The notes beneath the pieces were generated by a model. The model had not been told where the DNA came from, searched no databases, and saw only the letters and a program-made list of their open reading frames with translations. A DNA stretch of 64,000 nt, from assembly GCF_902705885.1 (NCBI RefSeq), contig NZ_CACSIP010000016.1, forward strand, positions 46,839-110,838. The letters are read 5' to 3'. Made by a program: the position numbers and the translations under genes. This DNA is from Mycolicibacterium austroafricanum (lineage in GTDB: Bacteria; Actinomycetota; Actinomycetes; Mycobacteriales; Mycobacteriaceae). Shown piece after piece: positions 37,476 to 46,910 of this stretch; the first letter of the stretch is position 1; each line of letters starts with the position of its first letter.

Positions 37476-39698
37476 ATGACCAAAGCGTCCAACCTGACCA
37501 ACCAGGTGCAGAGCCCGCATCTGCGTCCGCACACCGCCGACCTCAACCGCCTCATTGCCGGCGACCACCACGACCCACACTCGGTGCTCGGCGCGCACGA
37601 ATACGGTGACCACACGGTCATCCGTGCCTACCGCCCGCACGCCGTGGCCGTCGATGCGGTGGTCGGCGGCCAACGGCACCGCTTCGAACACATCGAATCG
37701 GGGCTGTTCGCCGTTGCGCTGCCGTTCACCGATCTGATCGACTACCGCCTCGAGATCAGCTACGACACCGGCGGTGACACCCCGCACGTGCACGCGGTCG
37801 CCGACGCGTACCGGTTCCTGCCCACCCTCGGTGAGATCGACCTGCACCTGTTCGCCGAAGGGCGCCACGAGCGGCTGTGGGAGATCCTGGGTGCACATCC
37901 GCGCAGTTTCACCACCGCCGACGGCGTGGTCGAAGGTGTCTCGTTCGCGGTGTGGGCGCCCAACGCCAAAGGCGTCACCCTGATCGGGGAGTTCAACCAC
38001 TGGGACGGCACCGAGGCGCAGATGCGCGCCCTGGGTTCCACCGGGGTATGGGAGCTGTTCTGGCCGGGGTTCCCGGTCGGCGGCCTCTACAAGTTCAAGG
38101 TGCACGGCGCCGACGGCGTGGTCACCGAGCGTGCCGACCCGATGGCGTTCGCCACCGAGGTGCCGCCGCACACTGCGTCGCGGGTCACCGTCAGCGAGTA
38201 CACCTGGGCGGACGACGAATGGATGGCGGGCCGCGCGCTGCGCAACCCGGTGTTCGAGCCGATGAGTACCTACGAGGTCCACCTCGGGTCGTGGCGGCCC
38301 GGCCTGAGCTACACCGAGTTGGCCGACCAGCTCACTGACTACGTGGTGGCACACGGATACACCCATGTGCAGATGCTTCCCGTCGCCGAGCATCCTTTCG
38401 GCGGCTCCTGGGGCTACCAGGTGACGTCCTACTACGCACCGTCCTCGCGGTTCGGCACACCCGACGAGTTCCGCCATCTCGTCGACACCCTGCACCAGGC
38501 CGGCATCGGGGTGCTGGTGGACTGGGTGCCCGCCCATTTCCCGAAGGACGCGTGGGCGCTGGGCCGGTTCGACGGGACCGCGCTCTACGAGCACGCCGAC
38601 CCCCGCCGCGGCGAGCAGTTGGACTGGGGCACCTACGTTTTCGACTTCGGTCGGGCTGAGGTTCGCAACTTCCTGGTCGCCAACGCGTTGTACTGGCTGC
38701 AGGAGTACCACATCGACGGCCTGCGGGTGGACGCCGTCGCGTCGATGCTCTACCTGGATTACTCACGGCCCGAGGGTGGTTGGACGCCGAACGTCCATGG
38801 TGGCCGGGAGAACCTCGAAGCGGTGCAGTTTCTCCAGGAGATGAACGCCACCGTCCACAAGATCAACCCGGGAATCGTCACGATCGCCGAGGAGTCCACT
38901 TCGTGGCCGGGTGTCACCCGCCCGACAAACCTTGGCGGGCTGGGCTTTTCGATGAAATGGAACATGGGGTGGATGAACGACACGCTGGAGTTCATCAAGC
39001 GTGACCCGATTCATCGCAGCTATCACCACCACGAGTTGACGTTCTCGCTGCTCTACGCGTTCAGTGAGAACTTCGTGCTGCCCATCAGCCACGACGAGGT
39101 GGTACACGGCAAAGGCACGCTGTGGGACCGGATGCCCGGAAACGACCACATGAAAGCTGCCGGCATCCGCAGCCTGCTCGCCTACCAGTGGGCACACCCC
39201 GGCAAGCAGTTGCTGTTCATGGGCCAGGAGTTCGGCCAGCGCGCCGAGTGGTCCGAGGAGCGCGGGGTCGATTGGTTCCAGCTCGACGAGAACGGCTTCT
39301 CGGAAGGGATCCTGCGGATGCTGGGCGACGCCAACAGCATCTACCGCCGCAGCCGTGCGCTGTGGTCGCGCGACTCCTCGCCGGAGGGCTACTCCTGGAT
39401 CGACGCCAACGACTCGGCGAGCAACGTGCTGAGCTTCCTGAGGTTCGGCGACGACGGCTCGATGATGGCGTGTGTGTTCAACTTCTCCGGCGCCGAACAC
39501 CCGCAGTACCGCCTCGGCCTGCCGCACACCGGGACGTGGCGCGAGGTGCTCAACACCGACTCCGACACCTACCACGGATCGGGCATCGGCAACTACGGCG
39601 CGGTCGAGGCGACCGACGAACCGTGGCACGGGCGGCCCGCTTCGGCGGTCATGACCCTGCCGCCGCTGTCGGCGCTGTGGTTCGAACCGGTCGCTTAG
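37476..39698 (+). CDS. glgB: 1,4-alpha-glucan branching enzyme
   Basis: This 740-residue GH13_9 enzyme adds alpha-1,6 branches to glucan. The N1 and CBM48 domains come first ([22 protein letters not shown] at about 155), then the barrel with [17 protein letters not shown], nucleophile Asp in [17 protein letters not shown], acid/base Glu in [10 protein letters not shown], and [13 protein letters not shown]. It corresponds to Rv1326c. It overlaps the convergent LuxR gene by four bases. Confidence 0.96.
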   Translation: MTKASNLTNQVQSPHLRPHTADLNRLIAGDHHDPHSVLGAHEYGDHTVIRAYRPHAVAVDAVVGGQRHRFEHIESGLFAVALPFTDLIDYRLEISYDTGGDTPHVHAVADAYRFLPTLGEIDLHLFAEGRHERLWEILGAHPRSFTTADGVVEGVSFAVWAPNAKGVTLIGEFNHWDGTEAQMRALGSTGVWELFWPGFPVGGLYKFKVHGADGVVTERADPMAFATEVPPHTASRVTVSEYTWADDEWMAGRALRNPVFEPMSTYEVHLGSWRPGLSYTELADQLTDYVVAHGYTHVQMLPVAEHPFGGSWGYQVTSYYAPSSRFGTPDEFRHLVDTLHQAGIGVLVDWVPAHFPKDAWALGRFDGTALYEHADPRRGEQLDWGTYVFDFGRAEVRNFLVANALYWLQEYHIDGLRVDAVASMLYLDYSRPEGGWTPNVHGGRENLEAVQFLQEMNATVHKINPGIVTIAEESTSWPGVTRPTNLGGLGFSMKWNMGWMNDTLEFIKRDPIHRSYHHHELTFSLLYAFSENFVLPISHDEVVHGKGTLWDRMPGNDHMKAAGIRSLLAYQWAHPGKQLLFMGQEFGQRAEWSEERGVDWFQLDENGFSEGILRMLGDANSIYRRSRALWSRDSSPEGYSWIDANDSASNVLSFLRFGDDGSMMACVFNFSGAEHPQYRLGLPHTGTWREVLNTDSDTYHGSGIGNYGAVEATDEPWHGRPASAVMTLPPLSALWFEPVA

Positions 39699-40900
39699 AG
39701 CCAGCCCGCGTCCGGCACGCTGGCGAGCCGCACGTAGGTGGAGGCCGCCTCCGCCCGGTTCGTCGCACGGAGTTTGCGGAGCACCCGCTTGACGTGGGAC
39801 TTCACCGTCCCTGTCGAGATGACGAGGTCGCCGGCGATCTGCTGATTGGTGCGCCCGGCCGCCATCAGCCGTAACACCTCGACCTCGCGCCGGGTCAGCA
39901 CCGCCCGAATCGACTCCGGTTCGACCAGCGAACGCGCTGCGGAACTCTGCTCGGGTGGGTCCACCTTCCGCAGGTCCAGATCGGCGTCCTGCAGCGCCCT
40001 GGCGGCGGCTTCGGCGGTCGCCAGGGCGGTACGGACCTCAGCCTGCTGGCGGCGCATCCGCTCCATCAGCACCGTGCGCTCGAATGCGTACCCGAAGCCC
40101 TCGGCGAAGGCCCAGACGGTGTCGCGATCGATCTCGTCCACGGTCTGACCGGAGTACAGGCGATCGGCGTGCAGGAACCCGATGACCTGACCCGTCGGCA
40201 TCACGGGTGCGGCGACGTAGGACCTGGTCAGCGAGAAATCGATGATGGGCCGGTTCACCCGGGGATCTGTGGTGGCATCGCGGACGATCGCGGGCGCCCG
40301 CTTCCGGATCATCTCGGTCTCGAGCAGCATGTGATCCAGCGGCGGGGACACCGACTGCGCGAACGCGACCATCTTCTCGGCCCCCGCACTGTCGTCGCCG
40401 AAGTAGGCGGCCTCCATCACCATCCGGCCGTCGTGCACGCGGAACAACACCGCCCGGTCGAAGCCGCACGATTCGACCAGTTCGCGGGGCGCCCGGTCGA
40501 CGATCTCGGCGACACCGTCGACCGCGCGCAACTTGCTCAGTCCGTCCTGCACCCGCAGCAGCGCCCGCCCGCGGCGGTGGGCGCCATCCTCGATCAGTTC
40601 CCGCTCCAGCAGCGACAGGTCGAGGACCGACTCCAGCGCGGCGAGCGCCTCGTCGTCGCCGTGGCTCTCCAGCGCGCACCGCACGACGGCGGCCGCCGCG
40701 TCGACGGCCTCGGCCACTGCCTGCGCCGGCATGTCGCCAGGGTCGCAATGGATCAATCCCTGCTCACGCGCCTCCTGGAAACGACGGGAGACCGCGGTGG
40801 CGCGTTCCGGGCGCGATGCCCACCCGGGGTGGCCGTCGTCGGCCAACGCGGTCGGTGCGGGGACGCCGGGGGCCCCGGAAGCCAGGTCGGTGGTCACCAT
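39695..40900 (-). CDS. GAF-domain LuxR family transcriptional regulator
   Basis: This 401-residue regulator has a helical N-terminus, a GAF-like sensor (about 140-275, containing [20 protein letters not shown]), a short coiled helix (about 280-315) and a C-terminal LuxR helix-turn-helix ([22 protein letters not shown] ... [13 protein letters not shown]). It is divergent from a cytochrome P450 gene with 117 bp between, so it probably controls that pair. The ligand is unknown. This gene and the next two interrupt the conserved glgB-Rv1324 order. Confidence 0.88.
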   Translation of the reverse strand: MVTTDLASGAPGVPAPTALADDGHPGWASRPERATAVSRRFQEAREQGLIHCDPGDMPAQAVAEAVDAAAAVVRCALESHGDDEALAALESVLDLSLLERELIEDGAHRRGRALLRVQDGLSKLRAVDGVAEIVDRAPRELVESCGFDRAVLFRVHDGRMVMEAAYFGDDSAGAEKMVAFAQSVSPPLDHMLLETEMIRKRAPAIVRDATTDPRVNRPIIDFSLTRSYVAAPVMPTGQVIGFLHADRLYSGQTVDEIDRDTVWAFAEGFGYAFERTVLMERMRRQQAEVRTALATAEAAARALQDADLDLRKVDPPEQSSAARSLVEPESIRAVLTRREVEVLRLMAAGRTNQQIAGDLVISTGTVKSHVKRVLRKLRATNRAEAASTYVRLASVPDAGWL

Positions 40901-41017
40901 CGTCCGTCGATCGTCTCACCGCTTCGGGGGCTCGGGAGGCGAATCCACCCGGACGGGAGAGCAAGTGCGTCCCATCGGGGGATCGACCAGGCGGACGTCG
41001 CCGATCAGGCTTCAACC

Positions 41018-42286
41018 ATGACCTTCATCCGCGGCGCCTCCGCGATCACCGGTTCTGCCCTCGACCTGCTCACCACCCCGGCGGGGATCGCCGACCCCTA
41101 CCCCCTCTACGACACTCTGAGGGCCGCGTCGCCGGTTGCCGGCTACCGTGACTGGCCGCCGGGCACCGTGCCCGGAGCCGACGAGCCGGTCACTGCCTGG
41201 GCGTTGTTCCGCTACGAACAGATACATGCCGCCGCCCGTGACCCCGAGACGTTCTCCTCACGCGACCCGATCCAGGAAGCTTCGTCTGCACCGAGCCTGA
41301 TGCTGGTGAACACCGACGCACCTCGCCACACCACCGAGCGCAAGCTGGTCAGTCAGGCGTTCTCACCACGACGGGTGCGACGACTCGACAGCTGGCTCGG
41401 CGACCTGACCCCCCATCTGCTGGCCGAACTCGACGGTGACGCCGCAGAGACGGTGGTCGACGTGATGGATTTCGCCGCCGAGGTCCCCACCAGAGCCATG
41501 GTCCGGCTACTCGGTCTGCCCCAGGGGGATCATGTCCGCTTCAAACGGTGGGCCAATGCGTTCATGTTGTCGTCGGATCTGACACCCGAGCAACGGATCG
41601 CCAGCAACGAGGAAATGGTCGCAGCGTTCGCTTCGCGGTTGGTCGAACACACTGCCCAGCTGGCCGAACGTCCACCCAGCGGCGGCATCGAGGACGCCGA
41701 GGACCTGATCTCGGCACTGCTGCGCGCCGAGGTGGACGGTCAGCGGCTGACGCCCGAGGAGATCGTCCGGTTCTGCGTGACGCTCGTCGTGGCCGGCAGT
41801 GAGACGACCACCTACCTGATCGGAAACCTGCTGCACGCGCTCGCTCGGGAACCGGCGATCGCCGAACGGGTGCGCGCGGACCGCGCGCTGGTTCCGCTGT
41901 TCATCGAGGAGACCATGCGGGTGGACGGACCGCCACAGCGACTGTTCCGGATCGCCACCCGCGATGTGCAGATCGACGGTGCGGACATCCGCAGCGGCGA
42001 CTGGGTGGCGTTGTTCTTCGGTTCCGCCAACCGCGATCCGGACGTGTTCTCCGACCCGGAGAGGATCGATCTGGACCGCCCGAACATCCGCCAGCAGCTT
42101 TCCCTCGGCCATGGTGTGCACTTCTGCCTCGGCGCCCCCCTGGCCCGGTTGGAGGTCACCGCGGTACTCAACGCCGTCCTCGACCGCTATCGGGGCGTCG
42201 CGCTGACCGAGGACCCGGGCGACAAGCAGACAGCGAGCCTGCTGACCCATGGATTCGTCCGGCTGCCGATCCGGCTGACCCGATGA
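41018..42286 (+). CDS. Cytochrome P450
   Basis: This 422-residue P450 has the I-helix oxygen motif VVAGSETTT (about 265), ExxR in EETMR, and the heme loop LSLGHGVHFCLGAPLARLE with the cysteine ligand. It is soluble, as usual for bacterial P450s, and needs ferredoxin and reductase, which are not encoded nearby. The ATG start was selected because upstream frame is antisense to the regulator. It is coupled by ATGA to the SnoaL-like gene. The substrate is unknown; neighbours suggest a lipid- or terpenoid-like compound. Confidence 0.93.
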   Translation: MTFIRGASAITGSALDLLTTPAGIADPYPLYDTLRAASPVAGYRDWPPGTVPGADEPVTAWALFRYEQIHAAARDPETFSSRDPIQEASSAPSLMLVNTDAPRHTTERKLVSQAFSPRRVRRLDSWLGDLTPHLLAELDGDAAETVVDVMDFAAEVPTRAMVRLLGLPQGDHVRFKRWANAFMLSSDLTPEQRIASNEEMVAAFASRLVEHTAQLAERPPSGGIEDAEDLISALLRAEVDGQRLTPEEIVRFCVTLVVAGSETTTYLIGNLLHALAREPAIAERVRADRALVPLFIEETMRVDGPPQRLFRIATRDVQIDGADIRSGDWVALFFGSANRDPDVFSDPERIDLDRPNIRQQLSLGHGVHFCLGAPLARLEVTAVLNAVLDRYRGVALTEDPGDKQTASLLTHGFVRLPIRLTR

Positions 42287-42684
42287 GCCGGCGCAACATC
42301 GACGCGACTGCGGCGATCTACGCCGCCATCCCGGCGGGTGACCTCGACGGCGCTCTCGTTCACTTGGACCCCGAGATACGGATCACCTACTACGGAACCC
42401 CGGCGATCCCGTACGCGGGCGACTACCGGGGCATCGAGCAGGCGTTGACCTTCTTCTCCCGGGTCGGCAGCGCCATCGAGATCGTCGAGATGCAGGCGTG
42501 GAAGTTCATCGCCGACGGAGACGATCTGGCGACGTGGGGGCGGCAGCGGTTCCGTCGGCGCGACACCGGTCGCGAATGGGAATCGGAGTTCGCCCACATC
42601 ATCTCGTTGCGCGACGGCCGCTGGCTGCACTTCCGTGACTTCATGAACTCGGCACTGACGCACCTCGCGTTCAGCGAAGACTGA
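42283..42684 (+). CDS. SnoaL/NTF2-like small protein
   Basis: This 133-residue cone-fold protein starts RRNIDATAAIYAAIPAGDLDGALVHLDPEIRITYYG and has the C-terminal strand ISLRDGRWLHFRDFMNS. This group includes ketosteroid-isomerase-like enzymes and polyketide cyclases; no catalytic residue can be assigned. It overlaps the P450 stop (ATGA), which suggests that it acts on the P450 substrate or product. It ends convergent with the thioredoxin-like gene. Confidence 0.82.
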   Translation: MSRRNIDATAAIYAAIPAGDLDGALVHLDPEIRITYYGTPAIPYAGDYRGIEQALTFFSRVGSAIEIVEMQAWKFIADGDDLATWGRQRFRRRDTGREWESEFAHIISLRDGRWLHFRDFMNSALTHLAFSED

Positions 42685-42691
42685 CGGCAGA

Positions 42692-43597
42692 TCAGTACAG
42701 GGCGTTGGCGAGGTTACGCCGACCCGCGATCACCTCGGGGTCGGCGGGATCGAACAGCTCGAACAGTTCGATCAGCCGTGACCGGACCTTGGTGCGATCG
42801 TCGCCCGTGGTGCGCTTGACCAGTCCGGTCAACCGCTGGAACGCCGCGGCGATGTTCTGCTGCAGGACCTCGACGTCGGCGGCGGCGAACGCCGCCTCGA
42901 TATCGTCTGGCGACGCGTCGGCGATCGCCACGGCGTCCCGCGGATGCGCGGTGGCCCGCTGCAGGAAACGGATCTGACGCACCGCGCCGTTGGCTTCGGC
43001 GTGGTTCGGATTCCCATCGAGGATCGCCTGGTAGGCGGCCAGGGCGGCATCGAAGTCGCCGTTGTCGAGGTGCGTTCGCGCCTGTTCGACCGCCGGGTCG
43101 ACCTGCTCGGCCTGCTCGGCGTCGCCTGCGCCCGGGAGTTTTCCGGCCGTGGCGTCCAGGAGCGAATCGATCCAGCGGCGCAGCTGCTCAGGCGGCTGCA
43201 CGCCCTGGAAACTGGACATCGGTTGGCCGGCGGCCAGCGCGACGACGGTGGGAACCGCCTGTACGCCGAACATCTGGGCCACCCGCGGCACGGCGTCGAC
43301 GTTGACGGTGGCCAGCGACCACTTGGGGCCGTCGGTGGCCGCGAGGCCGGCGAGGGTTTCACCGAGCTGGACGCTCGCATCGCTGCGGGGCGACCACAGC
43401 ACCACCACCACGGGCACCTCGTTCGAGCGGACCAGTACCTCGGCTTCCAGGTTCGCTTCCGTGATCTCTACTCCGCCGGGCTTACCGGCGGAGGCACCCG
43501 ACGGCGTGCCCTCACCGGCGGTTGCCCGCTGTTTGAGTGCCGAGAGATCAACTGCACCGGCCATGGCCGGCCCGATTGGGGGTCGTGGACGAGTCAC
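42692..43597 (-). CDS. Thioredoxin-fold/TPR protein (Rv1324 homologue, CnoX-like)
   Basis: This 301-residue protein has a thioredoxin fold (about 45-155) followed by helical TPR-like repeats (HLDNGDFDAALAAYQAILDGNPNHAEA). The active-site CxxC is replaced by WSPRSDAS, so it cannot do thiol-disulfide exchange. The architecture is that of the chaperone-like CnoX/YbbN proteins, so a holdase or scaffold role is plausible. It corresponds to Rv1324. The GTG at 43597 gives TRPRPPIGPAMAGAVDL, matching the M. tuberculosis start. Confidence 0.88.
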   Translation of the reverse strand: MTRPRPPIGPAMAGAVDLSALKQRATAGEGTPSGASAGKPGGVEITEANLEAEVLVRSNEVPVVVVLWSPRSDASVQLGETLAGLAATDGPKWSLATVNVDAVPRVAQMFGVQAVPTVVALAAGQPMSSFQGVQPPEQLRRWIDSLLDATAGKLPGAGDAEQAEQVDPAVEQARTHLDNGDFDAALAAYQAILDGNPNHAEANGAVRQIRFLQRATAHPRDAVAIADASPDDIEAAFAAADVEVLQQNIAAAFQRLTGLVKRTTGDDRTKVRSRLIELFELFDPADPEVIAGRRNLANALY

Positions 43598-43610
43598 GAG
43601 ATCAAGTCTG

Positions 43611-43997
43611 TCACGTCGATTCCGGTGCCGACCGCCCTGGTTGCCCGCCGACTGACACCGCGCTCGGAGTCGCCGCAACCGGCGCCATCCGACCCGTCCG
43701 GTCAGCCCATATGAGGAAGATCACACTGCCGAGCGGCACGATACTGGCCAGCAACGCGAGCAACCATGTGCCGAGCCCCCATTTGTGCGCGAGACCGACC
43801 AGTAGCGCCGCCACCACGAAGGCGACGAAGACCCCACCGTGCACGGGTCCGAACACCTTCACCCCGACCTCGGTCTGCGGGGAGCCCAGGTATTTGAAGT
43901 ACATGCCTAGCAGCAGTCCGACCCAGCTGACCGCCTCGGCCAAGGCGATCAACCGGAACCATCCCGCAACACTGCGAACGTCGAATGCGCTTGTCAT
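43611..43997 (-). CDS. DUF3817 integral membrane protein
   Basis: This 128-residue protein has three to four membrane helices. AEAVSWVGLLLGMYFKYLG and the central GPVHGGVFVAFVVAALLVG identify DUF3817. Its function is unknown. An ATG at 44006 is an alternative start. It lies 13 bp upstream of the Rv1324-like gene and after fadA4 on the same strand. It is a paralogue of the protein at 18.6 kb. Confidence 0.8.
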   Translation of the reverse strand: MTSAFDVRSVAGWFRLIALAEAVSWVGLLLGMYFKYLGSPQTEVGVKVFGPVHGGVFVAFVVAALLVGLAHKWGLGTWLLALLASIVPLGSVIFLIWADRTGRMAPVAATPSAVSVGGQPGRSAPEST

Positions 43998-44060
43998 GGC
44001 CGCCATTGTGCCGGAATTCCCGCCCAGCTACTACGTTGCGTCGTTGACTGAGCCTGCTGC

Positions 44061-45272
44061 TCAGGGACGCCGAAGGATCAGGGCATCTCCCTGGCCGCCG
44101 GCGCCACACAGCGCGGCCACCGCATAACCCGGCCGTCCCTTTTCCCCGTCGCTTCGCTCTCCACTCCGGCGCGCCAACTCCAGCGCAGCGTGCAGCGCGA
44201 TCCTGGCGCCCGACATCCCGATCGGGTGGCCGATGGCGATGGCGCCTCCGTTGGTGTTCACCCGGTCGGGGTCGATACCCAGTTCCTTGGTCGAGGCGAG
44301 AGCCACGGCGGAGAAGGCCTCGTTGATCTCGACGACATCGAGGTCGTCGAGACTGATGCCTTCCCTGGCCACTGCTTTGCGGATGGCGTTGGCAGGTTGG
44401 CTCTGCAGCGTCGAATCCGGCCCGGCGACGACGCCGTGAGCACCGATCTCACACAACCAGGTCAGCCCCAGTTCCTCAGCTTTTGCCTTGTTCATCACCA
44501 CGACTGCGCATCCGCCGTCGGAGATCTGGGAGGCAGATCCCGCGGTGATGGTGCCGTCCTTGCGGAACGCGGGCCGCAGACCTGCCAGCGACTGGGCTGT
44601 GGTGTCGGCACGGATGCCCTCGTCCTCGGTGAACTCCACCGGATCGCCCTTGCGCTGCGGGATCTTCACCGGCACCACCTCGTCGGCGAAAACGCCGTCC
44701 TTCCACGCCGCCGCGGCCTTCTGGTGCGACGCCGCGGCGAACTCGTCCTGCTCGGCGCGGGTGAACTGATCCACGTCGTTGCGCTGCTCGGTCAACGCCC
44801 CCATGGGCTGGTCGGTGAAGACGTCGTGCAGACCGTCGTAGGCGAGGTGATCGATCGCCGTGACATCACCGTATTTATAGCCTGACCTGCTGTTCATCAG
44901 CAGATGCGGCGCCTGGGTCATCGACTCCTGACCACCGGCGACGACGACGTCGAACTCGCCGGCACGGATCAGTTGATCGGCCAGGGCGATCGCGTCGATC
45001 CCCGACAGGCACATCTTGTTGATCGTCAGCGAGGGCACATCCCAGCCGATACCGGCAGCCACCGCCGCCTGGCGCGCCGGCATCTGCCCGGCGCCCGCGG
45101 TCAGCACCTGGCCCATGATCACGTACTCCACCGCCGAAGCCGCGACGTTGGCCTTCTCGAGGGCGCCCGCGATGGCCACCGCACCGAGATCACTGCCGGA
45201 GAAATCCTTCAGCGAACCCATCAGCTTGCCGACCGGCGTTCGGGCTCCAGCAACAATCACAGACGTCGTCAT
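44061..45272 (-). CDS. fadA4: FadA4, acetyl-CoA acetyltransferase (thiolase)
   Basis: This 403-residue thiolase condenses or cleaves acetoacetyl-CoA. The nucleophile is in [11 protein letters not shown] (about Cys92), with [32 protein letters not shown] and [12 protein letters not shown] completing the site. It corresponds to Rv1323. Compared with FadA4 as I remember it, there is an extra segment of about a dozen residues ([12 protein letters not shown]) between LELARR and AVAALCG. The ATG at 45272 matches [13 protein letters not shown]. It is divergent from the methylmalonyl-CoA epimerase gene. Confidence 0.94.
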   Translation of the reverse strand: MTTSVIVAGARTPVGKLMGSLKDFSGSDLGAVAIAGALEKANVAASAVEYVIMGQVLTAGAGQMPARQAAVAAGIGWDVPSLTINKMCLSGIDAIALADQLIRAGEFDVVVAGGQESMTQAPHLLMNSRSGYKYGDVTAIDHLAYDGLHDVFTDQPMGALTEQRNDVDQFTRAEQDEFAAASHQKAAAAWKDGVFADEVVPVKIPQRKGDPVEFTEDEGIRADTTAQSLAGLRPAFRKDGTITAGSASQISDGGCAVVVMNKAKAEELGLTWLCEIGAHGVVAGPDSTLQSQPANAIRKAVAREGISLDDLDVVEINEAFSAVALASTKELGIDPDRVNTNGGAIAIGHPIGMSGARIALHAALELARRSGERSDGEKGRPGYAVAALCGAGGQGDALILRRP

Positions 45273-45280
45273 GCCTACCT

Positions 45281-45358
45281 CCAAGCAGGTTTCGAGTGGC
45301 CAAGCAGGTTTCGAACGGATAGTTCAGGCTATACATCTGGACCTACCTATTCGAAACC
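45281..45358. promoter_or_regulatory. Tandem 19-bp repeats and inverted copy between fadA4 and epimerase
   Basis: CCAAGCAGGTTTCGAGTGG (45281-45299) is followed at once by a copy with two changes (45300-45318). The core GGTTTCGAA returns inverted as TTCGAAACC at 45350-45358. The cluster lies in the divergent promoter region and looks like an operator array. A TAGGTT (45366-45371) may be the -10 of the epimerase gene, giving a very short leader. Confidence 0.5.
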
Positions 45359-45383
45359 GATGTCGTTAGGTTACCTTTGCGAT

Positions 45384-45866
45384 ATGACCGCCGAGCAGAC
45401 TGACGCCCGTCCTGTGCTGGCCACCGCGCTGGTCACCGCCATCGACCACGTCGGCATCGCAGTGCCCGACCTCGACGTTGCGATCAAGTGGTATCACGAT
45501 CATCTGGGCATGATCGTGCTGCACGAAGAGGTCAACGAAGACCAGGGGGTGCGCGAAGCGATGCTGTCCGTGCGCGGCGCCCCGGTGGGCAGCGCGCAGG
45601 TGCAACTGATGGCCCCCATCGACGACACCTGCACGATCGCCAAGTTCATCGACAAGCGTGGCCCGGGCCTGCAGCAGCTGGCCTACCGCGTCAGCGACAT
45701 CGACGCGCTGACCGCCCGACTGCGCGAGCAGGGTGTGCGGTTGCTCTACGACGCGCCGCGGCGTGGCACCGCCAGCTCGCGGATCAACTTCATCCACCCC
45801 AAGGACGCGGGTGGGGTCCTCATCGAGCTCGTCGAGCCGGCCACCGACGACGACGCCGAACACTAG
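45384..45866 (+). CDS. mce: Methylmalonyl-CoA epimerase
   Basis: This 160-residue VOC-fold enzyme interconverts the (R) and (S) forms of methylmalonyl-CoA in propionate use. It shows TAIDHVGIAVPDLDVAIKWY with the first metal His, GPGLQQLAYRV with the catalytic Glu/Gln region, and GGVLIELVEP with the last metal Glu. It corresponds to Rv1322A. The ATG is preceded by a short probable leader. It ends eight bases from the convergent Rv1322-like gene. Confidence 0.93.
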   Translation: MTAEQTDARPVLATALVTAIDHVGIAVPDLDVAIKWYHDHLGMIVLHEEVNEDQGVREAMLSVRGAPVGSAQVQLMAPIDDTCTIAKFIDKRGPGLQQLAYRVSDIDALTARLREQGVRLLYDAPRRGTASSRINFIHPKDAGGVLIELVEPATDDDAEH

Positions 45867-45873
45867 GCCCGCG

Positions 45874-46176
45874 TCACGACCATCTGCGTGTCGGGCTGCG
45901 GGTAGCCCGGTGCGTCCAGCACGCGGTGTGCCAGTGCCTGCGGTCCTCGGCTGCGTCCTGCGCGGTGCCTGAGTCTGCCGGCAGTGCGACCACATGCGCT
46001 GTGCCGGGCTTGATCTCGTGGTCGCAACCGGGGCAGCGGTAGATCTTCGTCGCCCTCGCCGCCGGCACCGGCCGGACCTCGTAGTCGTTGCCGTCGGCGC
46101 CCACCTCGATGCGCCGGGGCGCAGGCAGCGGGTTCCGACTCGGCGCTTTCCGCCCCACCGCTCGCCGCCGCGCCAT
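45874..46176 (-). CDS. Small zinc-ribbon-like protein downstream of nucS (Rv1322 homologue)
   Basis: This 100-residue basic protein has an Arg-rich N-terminus (ARRRAVGRKAPSRN) and a CPGCDHEI ... HWHTACW pattern that could bind zinc through CxxC and HxxxC/H. It corresponds to Rv1322. The start overlaps the nucS stop by one base (TGATG), so it is translated with NucS. The function is unknown; a nucleic-acid-associated partner of NucS is possible but unproven. Confidence 0.78.
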   Translation of the reverse strand: MARRRAVGRKAPSRNPLPAPRRIEVGADGNDYEVRPVPAARATKIYRCPGCDHEIKPGTAHVVALPADSGTAQDAAEDRRHWHTACWTHRATRSPTRRWS

Positions 46177-46847
46177 CAGAACAGCCTGAACTCGTCGCTG
46201 TCCATGCCGCGCATCTTATCGTAATCCAAAGTAAGACAACGGATCCCCCGATCCTCGGCCAAAGTGCGGGCCTGCGGCTTGATCTGCTGGGCCGCGAACA
46301 CGCCCGCCACCGGGGCCAGCAGCGAGTCGCGGTTGAGCAGGTCGAGATAGCGGGTGAGCTGTTCGACCCCGTCGATCTCACCGCGACGCTTGATCTCCAC
46401 GGCCACCGAACGGCCCTGCTCGTCACGACAGAGCAGGTCCACCGGGCCGATCGGGGTCATGTACTCGCGCCGAACCAACGTGTACCCGGAGCCGAGCAAC
46501 TCGACGTGTTCGGCCAGCAGCGCCTGCAGGTGGGCCTCGACGCCGTCCTTGACCAGGCCGGGGTCGACACCCAGTTCGTGGCTGGAATCGTGCTCGATGT
46601 CCTCGACGGTGATACGGAGTTGTTCACCGGCCTTGTTCTCGACCACCCACACCGGCGCGGCCCCACCGTCGTCCTCGGTCAACCAGCACGGGGGGCTCAT
46701 CCAGTTCAGTGGCTTGTAGGCCCGATCGTCGGCGTGCACGCTGACCGACCCGTCGGACTTGAACAACAGCAGTCGGCGAGCCGAGGGTAGATGAGCGGTG
46801 AGCCGACCGACATAGTCGACGGTGCACTGGGCGATCACGAGACGCAC
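46176..46847 (-). CDS. nucS: NucS/EndoMS mismatch-specific endonuclease
   Basis: This 223-residue endonuclease carries out non-canonical mismatch repair in actinobacteria lacking MutS/MutL. The catalytic core shows [13 protein letters not shown] and [17 protein letters not shown] (D...ExK). The N-terminal beta-clamp half begins [20 protein letters not shown]. The C-terminal end (MDSDEFRLF) is like the clamp-interacting tail of the family. It corresponds to Rv1321. The GTG at 46847 reproduces the 223-residue length. Confidence 0.95.
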   Translation of the reverse strand: MRLVIAQCTVDYVGRLTAHLPSARRLLLFKSDGSVSVHADDRAYKPLNWMSPPCWLTEDDGGAAPVWVVENKAGEQLRITVEDIEHDSSHELGVDPGLVKDGVEAHLQALLAEHVELLGSGYTLVRREYMTPIGPVDLLCRDEQGRSVAVEIKRRGEIDGVEQLTRYLDLLNRDSLLAPVAGVFAAQQIKPQARTLAEDRGIRCLTLDYDKMRGMDSDEFRLF

Positions 46848-46910
46848 CCGAACCACCTTAAACGTCGAACAAAAGTCTTGACCCGACACGGTCGTTAGGC
46901 TGACGCCACG

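Noticed and set aside
42283..42684. Intact SnoaL-like gene as the displaced copy of the decayed gene at 6.3 kb
   Set aside because: The two share only general fold features; their N- and C-terminal segments are clearly different.
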